Positions 1-4,938 of a DNA stretch of 12,911 nt are shown one piece after another; positions within the stretch are counted from its first letter, which is position 1, and each line of letters starts with the position of its first letter. Source of the stretch: RGIG1959 sp045651865 (GTDB lineage: Bacteria > Bacillota > Clostridia > Oscillospirales > Acutalibacteraceae). The stretch spans positions 1 through 12,911 of the forward strand of contig JAZRTC010000153.1 of assembly GCA_045651865.1 (NCBI GenBank), given 5' to 3'. Under the pieces are notes generated by a model. It had not been told where the DNA came from. It worked only from the letters and a program-made list of their open reading frames with translations, and searched no databases. The position numbers and the translations under genes are program-made.

Positions 1-124
1 CGATTGCACTGCCAAGCGCGGCGTATTCCCCTGGCATCTCCACATAGTACAGGTCGCCCCATACATCCTCACATACCACCATACCGTTCCAATAGTGGAT
101 CACCGTTCCGTAGTTCGTTGACAT
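1..124 (-). CDS. Hypothetical protein, N-terminal fragment (cut by window edge)
   Basis: Only the first 41 codons are inside the window, reading MSTNYGTVIHYW at the start and rich in Tyr, Trp and Val. Two in-frame ATG codons exist, at 130 and 124. The one at 124 is preferred because the GGAGG motif (minus strand, about 133-137) lies 8 nt before it but only 2 nt before the other. No signal peptide, membrane helix or known motif is visible, and I do not recognise the family. The gene sits behind a long leader with a good minus-strand promoter at 367-395. Confidence that this is a real gene rests on the ribosome site, the promoter and the open frame to the edge. Confidence 0.55.
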   Translation of the reverse strand, partial: MSTNYGTVIHYWNGMVVCEDVWGDLYYVEMPGEYAALGSAI

Positions 125-158
125 AACCATTTCCTCCTTGAGTAAAATAATGTATTCG

Positions 159-183
159 AAAAGCGGAAGAGTGTTCCGCTTTT
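159..183. repeat. AAGCGGAA hairpin repeat, copy A
   Basis: AAAAGCGGAA, loop GAGTG, TTCCGCTTTT: a perfect 10-bp stem with a T-rich 3' side on either strand. It lies in the 5' leader of the truncated minus-strand gene, so on that strand it could act as a terminator or attenuator. Three related stems occur at 429-452, 1022-1048 and 1078-1104. Confidence 0.6.
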
Positions 184-228
184 GCGACGGCGGTAGTGAT
201 TGTTGGGGATAATCCCGGGTAAATCAAA

Positions 229-268
229 AGAGATAACCGTGATCCCACGCGGGATCCCAATTATCTCT
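229..268 (-). terminator. Terminator-like hairpin in the leader of the left-edge gene
   Basis: On the minus strand an 8-bp outer stem AGAGATAA/TTATCTCT encloses an internal loop of 4+4 nt, then a 6-bp inner stem GGGATC/GATCCC (each arm as read on plus: GATCCC 241-246, GGGATC 251-256) with loop GCGT. The minus strand continues with TTTTGATTT, a weak U-tract. It could end a small RNA begun at the promoter at 367-395 or act as an attenuator. Confidence 0.5.
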
Positions 269-366
269 TAACAATTCTATATCAAATTTTTATGTTGTAT
301 TTTATTTGCTTTGATGAAATTAACTTGTGAGTGTTATGCAGCTCCGTTGAATATTGGTTTGAGTTT

Positions 367-395
367 ATTCTATCGCTCTTGTACCGTTTTGTCAA
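367..395 (-). promoter_or_regulatory. Sigma-A promoter for left-edge minus-strand gene
   Basis: On the minus strand TTGACA (390-395) is separated by exactly 17 nt from TAGAAT (367-372), 11 of 12 consensus bases. Transcription would start near position 360, about 235 nt before the chosen start codon at 124, leaving a long leader with two hairpins. Confidence 0.7.
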
Positions 396-428
396 GACGA
401 AATTGCGATGGATCTCTGAACATAGCAT

Positions 429-452
429 AAAAGCGGAATGGTGTTCCTCTTT
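429..452. repeat. AAGCGGAA hairpin repeat, copy B (imperfect)
   Basis: AAAAGCGGAA, loop TGGTG, TTCCTCTTT. One base of the right arm departs from the family, leaving a mismatch in the stem. It lies just upstream of the toxin-antitoxin promoter; copy C lies just downstream of the toxin, so the pair is flanked by copies of this stem. Confidence 0.5.
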
Positions 453-482
453 AAAATATTTTCTTTAATTTACGAATATCAC

Positions 483-511
483 TTGACAAACTGTGTACAT
501 TGTAGTACAAT
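483..511 (+). promoter_or_regulatory. Promoter of the toxin-antitoxin operon
   Basis: TTGACA (483-488), 17-nt spacer, TACAAT (506-511): 11 of 12 consensus bases. The predicted start is near 518, giving a leader of only about 18 nt before the antitoxin ATG at 536. Confidence 0.85.
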
Positions 512-514
512 GTA
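496..514. promoter_or_regulatory. Palindromic operator over the -10 box
   Basis: TACATTGTA (496-504), central G, TACAATGTA (506-514): a perfect 9+1+9 palindrome that covers the -10 box of the toxin-antitoxin promoter. Ribbon-helix-helix antitoxins commonly bind such sites, so antitoxin or antitoxin-toxin complex binding here would block RNA polymerase. The binding partner is inferred from position. Confidence 0.7.
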
Positions 515-535
515 TTACAGAAAGGGGCGGATAAT

Positions 536-757
536 ATGAGTTTCTCGATTCGATTGTCTGAGGAAGAAAGAAGCCTTGCCGAAAGTTATGCGAAGCTCCA
601 CGCGCTGTCTTTGGGCGAAGCATTCAAGAAAGCACTTTTTGAAAAGATCGAAGATGAATACGATATTGCCGTGGGGGAAGAAGCCTATGCTGAGTATGTC
701 GAGGGTGGTAGAAAGAGCCGTCCGATCTCCGAGCTTTGGAAGGAGCTTAATCTATGA
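536..757 (+). CDS. RelB/DinJ-type antitoxin (ribbon-helix-helix)
   Basis: This 73-residue protein is the antitoxin of a type II toxin-antitoxin pair. The N-terminus (MSFSIRLSEEE) has the short beta-strand typical of ribbon-helix-helix DNA-binding proteins, followed by two helices up to about residue 45 (SLAESYAKLHALSLGEAFKKA). The remaining acidic segment (EDEYD, GEEAYAEYVEGG, then a basic KSRP) would wrap the toxin. The ATG follows AAAGGGGCGG at 520-529 with 6 nt spacing. The stop overlaps the toxin start in an ATGA at 754-757, so translation is coupled, as usual for such pairs. It probably represses its own promoter through the palindrome at 496-514. Family assignment comes from pattern and context; the exact subfamily is not resolved. 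Confidence 0.88.
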   Translation: MSFSIRLSEEERSLAESYAKLHALSLGEAFKKALFEKIEDEYDIAVGEEAYAEYVEGGRKSRPISELWKELNL

Positions 758-1023
758 CATACGAGGTTGCAACAACAGCACGGTTCGACAAGGAGTTTAA
801 GAAACTTGACCGATACACACAGCGTATGATAAAAGTGTGGATCGAAAAGAATTTGGTTGGTTGCTCCAATCCTCGGTTGCACGGCAAAGGATTAACGGCG
901 AACCGTAGCGGACAATGGCGATATCGCATTGGTGATTATCGGTTGATCGCAGATATTCAAGACGATCGCTTGACGATCCTTGCCTTAACGGTGGGGCATC
1001 GCCGTGAGGTCTACGACAATTAA
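754..1023 (+). CDS. RelE/ParE-superfamily toxin
   Basis: This 89-residue basic protein is the toxin partner of the gene just upstream. Members of the RelE group inhibit growth, mostly as ribosome-dependent mRNA interferases; ParE members act on gyrase, and the sequence does not decide which applies. The family signature is clear: an N-terminal strand and helix (ARFDKEFKKLDRYTQ), the central GLTANRSGQWRYRIGDYRLIADI at residues about 48-70 with the Arg-Tyr-Arg cluster, and the C-terminal TVGHRREVYDN. Length is typical of the family. No separate ribosome site is needed because the start overlaps the antitoxin stop. The stop codon is built into the hairpin at 1022-1048. Confidence 0.88.
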   Translation: MTYEVATTARFDKEFKKLDRYTQRMIKVWIEKNLVGCSNPRLHGKGLTANRSGQWRYRIGDYRLIADIQDDRLTILALTVGHRREVYDN

Positions 1024-1048
1024 AAAGCGGAACACTGTTCCGCTTTTT
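1022..1048 (+). terminator. Terminator of the toxin-antitoxin operon (hairpin repeat copy C)
   Basis: AAAAAGCGGAA (1022-1032), loop CACTG, TTCCGCTTTTT (1038-1048): a perfect 11-bp stem ending in five T. It begins inside the toxin TAA. The loop read on the other strand is CAGTG, similar to the GAGTG and TGGTG loops of copies A and B, so this is an inverted copy of the same repeat. Confidence 0.8.
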
Positions 1049-1077
1049 AAGAGTGTTTTTTCTTCCTATCGGCTCTC

Positions 1078-1104
1078 ATTTTTCCGCTTGACAAGCGGAA
1101 AAAT
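1078..1104. repeat. Inverted repeat with GCGGAA core, copy D
   Basis: ATTTTTCCGCTT (1078-1089), GAC, AAGCGGAAAAAT (1093-1104): perfect 12-bp arms with arm order opposite to copies A-C. The -35 box TTGACA of the plus-strand promoter at 1088-1116 falls on its centre, so a protein bound to this palindrome would cover the -35 region. Confidence 0.6.
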
Positions 1105-1116
1105 ATGGGCTATAAT
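1088..1116 (+). promoter_or_regulatory. Perfect consensus sigma-A promoter, plus strand
   Basis: TTGACA (1088-1093), 17-nt spacer, TATAAT (1111-1116): 12 of 12 consensus bases, predicted start near 1123. No protein gene follows. The first strong plus-strand terminator is at 1291-1330, predicting an RNA of about 205 nt antisense to the minus-strand element at 1134-1257. Confidence 0.75.
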
Positions 1117-1133
1117 CCAATTACTGGGGTAAC

Positions 1134-1257
1134 AAAAAAAGACACCCCATCGATCCGATAAACGGTTGGCGCCGCTTATCCGATCTCCACGAACGATGCT
1201 CCAACATCGGACGGGATTTGACAGAGTATCTTTTTCCAAATGTGTCTTTTTTCGCAC
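1134..1257 (-). ncRNA. Candidate structured small RNA, about 124 nt, class unknown
   Basis: The ends pair: AAAAAAGACAC (1242-1252 read on minus) with GTGTCTTTTTT (minus, 1145-1135), and seven T follow on minus, so the closing stem doubles as terminator. Inside, with no unpaired linker, are hairpin 1216-1241 (ATTTG/CAAAT) and a stem 1146-1151/1210-1215 that branches into hairpins 1194-1209 (CGATG/CATCG) and 1152-1185 (10 bp with one mismatch, extended by CGG/CCG). Two A-C mismatches on plus (1149/1212 and 1162/1175) become U-G pairs on minus, which favours the minus strand. A promoter sits exactly upstream at 1264-1292. I do not see the conserved motifs of 5S rRNA, SRP RNA, tmRNA or RNase P; 6S-like remains possible but unproven. 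Confidence 0.55.
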
Positions 1258-1263
1258 GAGCGA

Positions 1264-1292
1264 ATTATAACACACTTTGGGTCTGTTTTCAA
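1264..1292 (-). promoter_or_regulatory. Sigma-A promoter for the minus-strand small RNA
   Basis: On the minus strand TTGAAA (1287-1292), 17-nt spacer, TATAAT (1264-1269): 11 of 12 consensus bases. The start near 1257 puts the closing stem of the candidate RNA at its 5' end. It faces the promoter at 1088-1116. Confidence 0.75.
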
Positions 1293-1330
1293 GCCTGTTT
1301 TTGATGTTTTTGCATCGAACAGGCTTTTTT
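1291..1330 (+). terminator. Plus-strand intrinsic terminator
   Basis: AAGCCTGTT (1291-1299) pairs perfectly with AACAGGCTT (1318-1326); an inner GATG/CATC helix closes the loop, and six T follow (1325-1330). It has a U-tract only on plus. The toxin already has its own terminator, so this one most likely ends the RNA begun at the perfect promoter at 1088-1116. It overlaps the -35 box of the opposing promoter. Confidence 0.75.
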
Positions 1331-1690
1331 ATTTGCTATATCCGTCGGTTGCAACGACGAATATATACAAAGTGAATGTCGAGTGACATCCAGACCAGAC
1401 GGAGTCGCGACCCGTTATTACCAAGACGATAGACAGTATGCGACGACCTCATTGCAGGAACAATGAGCGAGCGTGCCTGCCGTGCATAGCACGGTCTTGG
1501 AGTAGAGACTGTATCCTCTTTTGAAAAACGCAGTTTCAAAAACGCGCCTAAGGTTGAGAAGAACCGGACGCAGGAAACGGTCGGGTGTCAGAGTTACGAC
1601 GAGAAATTTTTGATTTTTAAAATAAGGTGATGCTAAGGTATTGCCTCTGTGGCAGGACGGTAACGACGTGCCTGCCGCAGCACAATGCTT
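1331..1690 (+). other. Non-coding stretch with several paired elements, unclassified
   Basis: No credible reading frame is present. Visible pairings are: ATGTC/GACAT (1376-1389); a 7-bp stem CCAAGAC/GTCTTGG (1421-1427 with 1494-1500) enclosing two hairpins, CTCATTG/CAATGAG (1448-1467) and CGTGC/GCACG (1481-1493); and a long hairpin 1638-1688 made of a 6-bp outer and a 10-bp inner stem. In the last, two pairs are U-G on plus and would be A-C on minus, favouring plus-strand transcription. No convincing promoter was found for it on either strand. I do not recognise an Rfam class; a degenerate element is also possible. Confidence 0.4.
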
Positions 1691-1700
1691 TAGAAGCGAA

Positions 1701-1730
1701 GAAGCCCCGCCTCTTGCGAGACGAGGCTTC
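1701..1730 (-). terminator. Stem-loop downstream of tRNA-Arg
   Basis: On minus, GAAGCCTCGTCT pairs with AGGCGGGGCTTC over 12 bp including two U-G pairs, loop of 6 nt. It starts 5 nt beyond the tRNA CCA. The following bases (TTCGCTTCT on minus) form only a weak U-tract, so it may be a terminator or a 3'-end stabilising structure. Confidence 0.55.
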
Positions 1731-1735
1731 CTCGT

Positions 1736-1812
1736 TGGCGCGCCCGAAGGGATTCGAACCCCTGACCTTTTGATTCGTAGTCAAACACTCTATCCAGCTG
1801 AGCTACGAGCGC
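1736..1812 (-). tRNA. tRNA-Arg (anticodon ACG), CCA encoded
   Basis: Read on minus, the acceptor arms GCGCTCG (1806-1812) and CGGGCGC (1740-1746) pair over 7 bp with one U-G. The D arm GCTC/GAGT-type with AGCTGGATA loop, anticodon stem TTTGA/TCAAA with loop CTACGAA, and T arm AGGGG-TTCGAAT-CCCTT are all present. The anticodon ACG (1776-1778) reads CGU/CGC/CGA codons after A34 deamination, which requires a TadA-type enzyme. The CCA end is encoded at 1736-1738. It has its own perfect promoter 35 nt upstream. Confidence 0.97.
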
Positions 1813-1846
1813 ATTTTCGATTGGTGTTCCCGTGAGAACAGTCAAC

Positions 1847-1875
1847 ATTATAGGCGGTAAATGTGCATTTGTCAA
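1847..1875 (-). promoter_or_regulatory. Promoter of tRNA-Arg, perfect consensus
   Basis: On minus TTGACA (1870-1875), 17-nt spacer, TATAAT (1847-1852): 12 of 12. The predicted start near 1840 leaves a 5' leader of about 28 nt for RNase P to remove. Confidence 0.85.
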
Positions 1876-1948
1876 GAGGAAATTTGCAAGAAATTTAAAA
1901 AAATCCAAAAATTTTTCTTTCCAAGCCAATTTTTTTGAAAAATTGTGC

Positions 1949-1977
1949 TTTACAAACGGCAGTTCGCGTGGTATACT
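1949..1977 (+). promoter_or_regulatory. Promoter of the rpsO-pnp operon
   Basis: TTTACA (1949-1954), 17-nt spacer, TATACT (1972-1977): 10 of 12 consensus bases. The start near 1984 yields a leader of about 120 nt before rpsO. It is divergent from the tRNA-Arg promoter, with an A/T-rich spacer of about 70 bp between them. Confidence 0.8.
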
Positions 1978-1984
1978 AACTACG

Positions 1985-2068
1985 CGTGTGCAAGAGACAC
2001 ACGACACAGCCGAGCGCACGGACGGCGGAGTATGCCCGCAACGGGATGCCTTGTTTCCCCGCTCTGTG
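1985..2068 (+). promoter_or_regulatory. Structured rpsO leader, possible S15 autoregulatory site
   Basis: A 5'-terminal hairpin CGTGTG/CACACG (1985-2003) is followed by a larger fold: CACGGA/TCTGTG (2017-2022 with 2063-2068), GCGG/CCGC (2025-2028 with 2059-2062) and CCCG-CAA-CGGG (2035-2045). S15 is known to repress its own synthesis by binding its mRNA leader in several bacterial groups, through unrelated structures. That this leader binds S15 is inferred from position. Confidence 0.45.
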
Positions 2069-2103
2069 ACTCAGGCAATATAAAAGAAAGGTGGTACATT
2101 ATC

Positions 2104-2370
2104 ATGATGTTACCCGAGAAGAAGCAAGAAATCATCAACGCTTACGCTACCCACGAAGGCGACACCGGTTCGCCCGAGGTTCAGATCGCTGTGCTGACCT
2201 ATCGCATTGCCGACCTGACCGCTCACCTGAAGGATCATCCGAAGGATCACCACAGCCGTCGCGGCCTTCTGAAGATGGTCGGTCAGCGCCGTGGCCTTCT
2301 TGATTACCTGATGAAGAAGGACATCAACCGCTATCGTGCAATCATCGAGAAGCTGGGTATCCGTAAATAA
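2104..2370 (+). CDS. rpsO: 30S ribosomal protein S15
   Basis: S15 is a primary 16S rRNA-binding protein of the small-subunit platform and forms an intersubunit bridge. The 88-residue product has the normal family length and hallmarks: KKQEIINAYATHEGDTGSPEVQIA near the N-terminus, LTAHLKDHPKDHHSRRGLLKMVGQRRGLLDYL in the middle (the His-Ser-Arg-Arg and GQRR RNA contacts), and the end RYRAIIEKLGIRK. ATG at 2104 is chosen over the adjacent ATG at 2107 because the AAAGGTGG motif (2088-2094) is 9 nt away; both are in frame, so the product begins MMLPEKK or MLPEKK. It heads the widely conserved rpsO-pnp arrangement. Confidence 0.98.
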   Translation: MMLPEKKQEIINAYATHEGDTGSPEVQIAVLTYRIADLTAHLKDHPKDHHSRRGLLKMVGQRRGLLDYLMKKDINRYRAIIEKLGIRK

Positions 2371-2383
2371 GCAAAGGTTCCAA

Positions 2384-2414
2384 TGAGGCAGGCGGGAGCA
2401 TCCCGCCTGCCTCA
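2384..2414 (+). terminator. Perfect 13-bp GC-rich hairpin after rpsO
   Basis: GAGGCAGGCGGGA (2385-2397), loop GCA, TCCCGCCTGCCTC (2401-2413), extended by T2384-A2414. No U-tract follows, so it is a poor intrinsic terminator. It more likely serves as an RNA-processing or stability element between rpsO and pnp, or as a partial attenuator that sets their ratio. Confidence 0.7.
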
Positions 2415-2425
2415 AACTGCGAAAA

Positions 2426-2522
2426 TATGGGGCGGCGATCGGCCGTTTTAGCGATGAAGCGGGCGCTGAAACAAGCACTTGCAGCGTCGGCTTTGTTGCT
2501 AAAATACCGTTGCCGCCTCATA
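2426..2522 (+). promoter_or_regulatory. Rod-like 97-nt hairpin in the pnp leader
   Basis: Arms 2426-2436 and 2512-2522 pair over 11 bp (one G-U). Further in, TTTTAGC (2446-2452) pairs with GCTAAAA (2498-2504), AAGC (2457-2460) with GCTT (2490-2493) and CGCTG (2464-2468) with CAGCG (2482-2486). It ends 12 nt before the pnp ribosome site. In E. coli a long leader stem is cut by RNase III and then degraded by PNPase to autoregulate pnp; the same logic is inferred here from structure and position only. Confidence 0.6.
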
Positions 2523-2548
2523 AGAAAATAAAAAGGAGGCAATTTACT

Positions 2549-4759
2549 ATGTCTATGAGCAAGATCGAAACCTTTGATACCTACAAAGTGTTTGAAACGA
2601 CCCTCGCCGGTCGTCCGCTGGTCGTCGAGACCGGCAAAGTGGCACAGCTTGCCAACGGCTCGTGTGTCGTCCGTTACGGTGAAACCGTGGTGCTGTGCGC
2701 TGTCACCGCATCTGCGAAACCCCGTGACGGCGTGGACTTCTTCCCGATGTCCGTGGATTACGAAGAGAAGCTGTACGCCGTGGGTCGCATCCCCGGTTCG
2801 TTCCAGCGCCGTGAGGGCCGTCCCTCTGAGAAGGCGATCCTCACCTCCCGCGTGATCGACCGCCCGATCCGTCCGTTGTTCCCCAAGGATATGCGTAATG
2901 ATGTGTCCATCGTCTGCACCGTGATGTCCGTGGATCCCGATTGCCCGCCCGAAACCACCGCGATGATCGCGGCTTCGATCGGCATCTCCATCTCCGATAT
3001 TCCGTGGGATGGCCCGATCTCGGGTGTTGTGGTTGGTCTTGTTGACGGCAAGTTCGTCATCAACCCCACCGCTGAGCAGGAGAAGGTTTCCGAGATGCAT
3101 GTCACCGTCGCTTCCACTGCCGATCTGGTTGCTATGATCGAGGCAGGCGCGAACGAGGTCGACGACGAGACGATGTTTGAAGGTATCATGGCAGGCCACG
3201 AGGCAAACCAGGCAGTTATCGAGTTTATAAAGGGCATTCAGGCTGAGATCGGCAAGGAGAAGTTCTCCTATCCTTCCAACGAGCCCGATCACGATATGTT
3301 CGAGGCTATCAAGGAATTTGCAATCGAGGACATCAAGGTAGCTCTCGATACTGACGACAAGACCGTCAGAGATGCAAATCTCAAGCCCATCTACGAGGCT
3401 GTACACGCAAAGTTTGACGAAGAGTACGCCGATCAGATCGAAAAGATCGACGAGTGCATGTACAAGCTGCAGAAGTTTGTGGTTCGCCGCTGGCTCCTCG
3501 ACGAGGGCAAGCGTGTGGACGGCCGCGGCATCGACGAGATCCGCCCGCTGGCTTCCGAAGTCGGCGTGCTGCCCCGCGTGCACGGCTCGGGTCTGTTCAC
3601 CCGCGGTCAGACGCAGGTGCTGACCATTGCGACCCTCGGTTCGACGAAGGATGCTCAGCTTCTCGACGGTATCGACGACGAGACCGAGAAGCGTTATATG
3701 CACCACTACAACTTCCCCTCCTACTCGGTGGGCGAGACCAAACCCTCCCGCGGCCCCGGCCGTCGTGAGATCGGTCACGGCGCTCTGGCAGAGCGTGCGC
3801 TCCTGCCCGTGATTCCGAGTCTGGAAGAGTTCCCCTATACCATCCGCCTTGTCAGTGAGGTTGTGTCCTCCAACGGCTCCACCTCGCAGGGTTCCATCTG
3901 CGGCTCGACGCTCGCACTGATGGATGCAGGCGTGCCGATCAAGGCTCCCGTGGCGGGCATCTCCTGCGGTCTTGTGACCGAGGGCGACCGCTTCATGACC
4001 ATGGTTGACATCCAGGGTGTCGAAGACTTCTTCGGCGATATGGACTTCAAGGTCGGCGGTACGAAGAAGGGTATCACCGCGATCCAGATGGATCTGAAGG
4101 TGCACGGCCTGACTCCCGCGATCATCAAGGAAGCGCTCGCGAAGACCCACAAGGCGCGCGACTACATCCTTGACGAAGTGATGCTCAAAGCAATCCCCGC
4201 TCCCCGTGAGGAGCTTTCCAAGTGGGCACCCAAGATGTGGTCCACTAAGATTGATGTGGATAAGATCCGCGAAGTCATCGGCAAGGGCGGCGCAGTCATC
4301 CAGAAGATCTGCGCTGACTGCAACTGCAATGTCGATGTGCAGGAAGACGGTACCATCTTCATCACCGCTGTGGATGCTGAGGGCGGTCAACGTGCTCTGT
4401 CCATCATCGAGACCATCGCGAAGGATCCCGAGGTCGGCTCGATCTATAAAGGTCGCGTGACCCGTCTGATGACCTTCGGTGCGTTCGTGGAGATCGCGCC
4501 CGGTAAGGAAGGCCTTGTGCACATCAGCAAGCTGGATCTCAAGCGTGTGGAGAAGGTTGAAGATGTTGTGGCTGTCGGCGACGAAGTGGTCGTGAAGGTC
4601 ACCGAGATCGACGAGCAGGGCCGCATCAACCTGTCCCGCCGCGATGCGCTGATTCAGCTTGAGGGTCTCAATCCTGCGGATTACGACAACGGCAGCGATG
4701 AAGGCGGTCGTCCGCCCCGCCGCAACCGCGACGGTGGCAATCGTCCGCGCCGCAACTAA
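2549..4759 (+). CDS. pnp: Polynucleotide phosphorylase
   Basis: PNPase is a trimeric phosphorolytic 3'-5' exoribonuclease that releases nucleoside diphosphates and can add tails in reverse. The 736-residue product is full length. RNase PH domain 1 covers about 15-150 (FFPMSVDYEEKLYAVGRIPGSF), followed by the helical domain to about 310, and RNase PH domain 2 at about 325-550 with GRREIGHGALAERAL (404-418), SNGSTSQGSICGS (441-453) and the catalytic stretch GDMDFKVGGTKKGITAIQMD (496-515). The KH domain follows with GKGG at 578-581, then S1 at 631-698 (GRVTRLMTFGAFVEI). An Asp/Gly then Arg-rich tail (RPPRRNRDGGNRPRRN) closes the protein. ATG 2549 has AAAAGGAGG 9 nt upstream. It is cotranscribed with rpsO; no internal promoter is seen. 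Confidence 0.98.
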   Translation: MSMSKIETFDTYKVFETTLAGRPLVVETGKVAQLANGSCVVRYGETVVLCAVTASAKPRDGVDFFPMSVDYEEKLYAVGRIPGSFQRREGRPSEKAILTSRVIDRPIRPLFPKDMRNDVSIVCTVMSVDPDCPPETTAMIAASIGISISDIPWDGPISGVVVGLVDGKFVINPTAEQEKVSEMHVTVASTADLVAMIEAGANEVDDETMFEGIMAGHEANQAVIEFIKGIQAEIGKEKFSYPSNEPDHDMFEAIKEFAIEDIKVALDTDDKTVRDANLKPIYEAVHAKFDEEYADQIEKIDECMYKLQKFVVRRWLLDEGKRVDGRGIDEIRPLASEVGVLPRVHGSGLFTRGQTQVLTIATLGSTKDAQLLDGIDDETEKRYMHHYNFPSYSVGETKPSRGPGRREIGHGALAERALLPVIPSLEEFPYTIRLVSEVVSSNGSTSQGSICGSTLALMDAGVPIKAPVAGISCGLVTEGDRFMTMVDIQGVEDFFGDMDFKVGGTKKGITAIQMDLKVHGLTPAIIKEALAKTHKARDYILDEVMLKAIPAPREELSKWAPKMWSTKIDVDKIREVIGKGGAVIQKICADCNCNVDVQEDGTIFITAVDAEGGQRALSIIETIAKDPEVGSIYKGRVTRLMTFGAFVEIAPGKEGLVHISKLDLKRVEKVEDVVAVGDEVVVKVTEIDEQGRINLSRRDALIQLEGLNPADYDNGSDEGGRPPRRNRDGGNRPRRN

Positions 4760-4777
4760 TCGACGGTAAGTAATTAT

Positions 4778-4815
4778 AAAATAACCGCCACCCGGGACGG
4801 GGTGGCGGTTATTTT
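4778..4815 (+). terminator. Terminator of the rpsO-pnp operon
   Basis: AAAATAACCGCCACCC (4778-4793), loop GGGACG, GGGTGGCGGTTATTTT (4800-4815): a perfect 16-bp stem ending in TTATTTT, 18 nt after the pnp stop. Confidence 0.9.
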
Positions 4816-4840
4816 GGATATTGATAATCGTTTTCAAATC

Positions 4841-4900
4841 CCCTCCGTCTTCGCCGTTGGCGAACCCACCTCCCCTTATTCTTTAAGGGGAGGCAAGGAG
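4841..4900. repeat. Probable dispersed repeat with two hairpins
   Basis: Two perfect hairpins lie in tandem: TTCGCC-GTT-GGCGAA (4850-4864) and CCTCCCCTTA-TTCTT-TAAGGGGAGG (4869-4893). Between and around them the sequence (CCCTCCGTCTTCGCC, then AACCCACCTCC) resembles short intergenic repeats I recall from Oscillospiraceae-type genomes. A copy count needs a genome search. The right arm runs into AAGGAG (4895-4900), which may lend a ribosome site to the helicase gene. Confidence 0.5.
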
Positions 4901-4938
4901 ATACATGGATGACGGTTGTTTTAAAAAGGAAGATAAAT

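Noticed and set aside
1134..1252. The element as a MITE with 11-bp terminal inverted repeats
   Set aside because: The flanks show no target-site duplication, and the inner stems and promoters are better explained by an RNA gene.
1134..1257. Identification of the small RNA as 5S rRNA, SRP RNA or 6S RNA
   Set aside because: Size and closing stem invite these labels, but the conserved internal motifs of 5S and SRP RNA are absent and the 6S central bubble is not evident.
1134..1257. Retron non-coding RNA
   Set aside because: The paired ends fit loosely, but no reverse transcriptase gene lies in the window.
1331..1690. T-box, cobalamin, TPP, SAM or group II intron structures
   Set aside because: The diagnostic conserved strings of these classes were looked for and not found on either strand.
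1641..2019. Small frames overlapping the tRNA-Arg region on both strands
   Set aside because: They run through a well-formed tRNA and its promoter, and have no ribosome sites.
2342..4837. 831-residue open frame on the minus strand
   Set aside because: It lies fully antisense to pnp, lacks a ribosome site and shows no domain; it is open because of the codon bias of the GC-rich sense gene.
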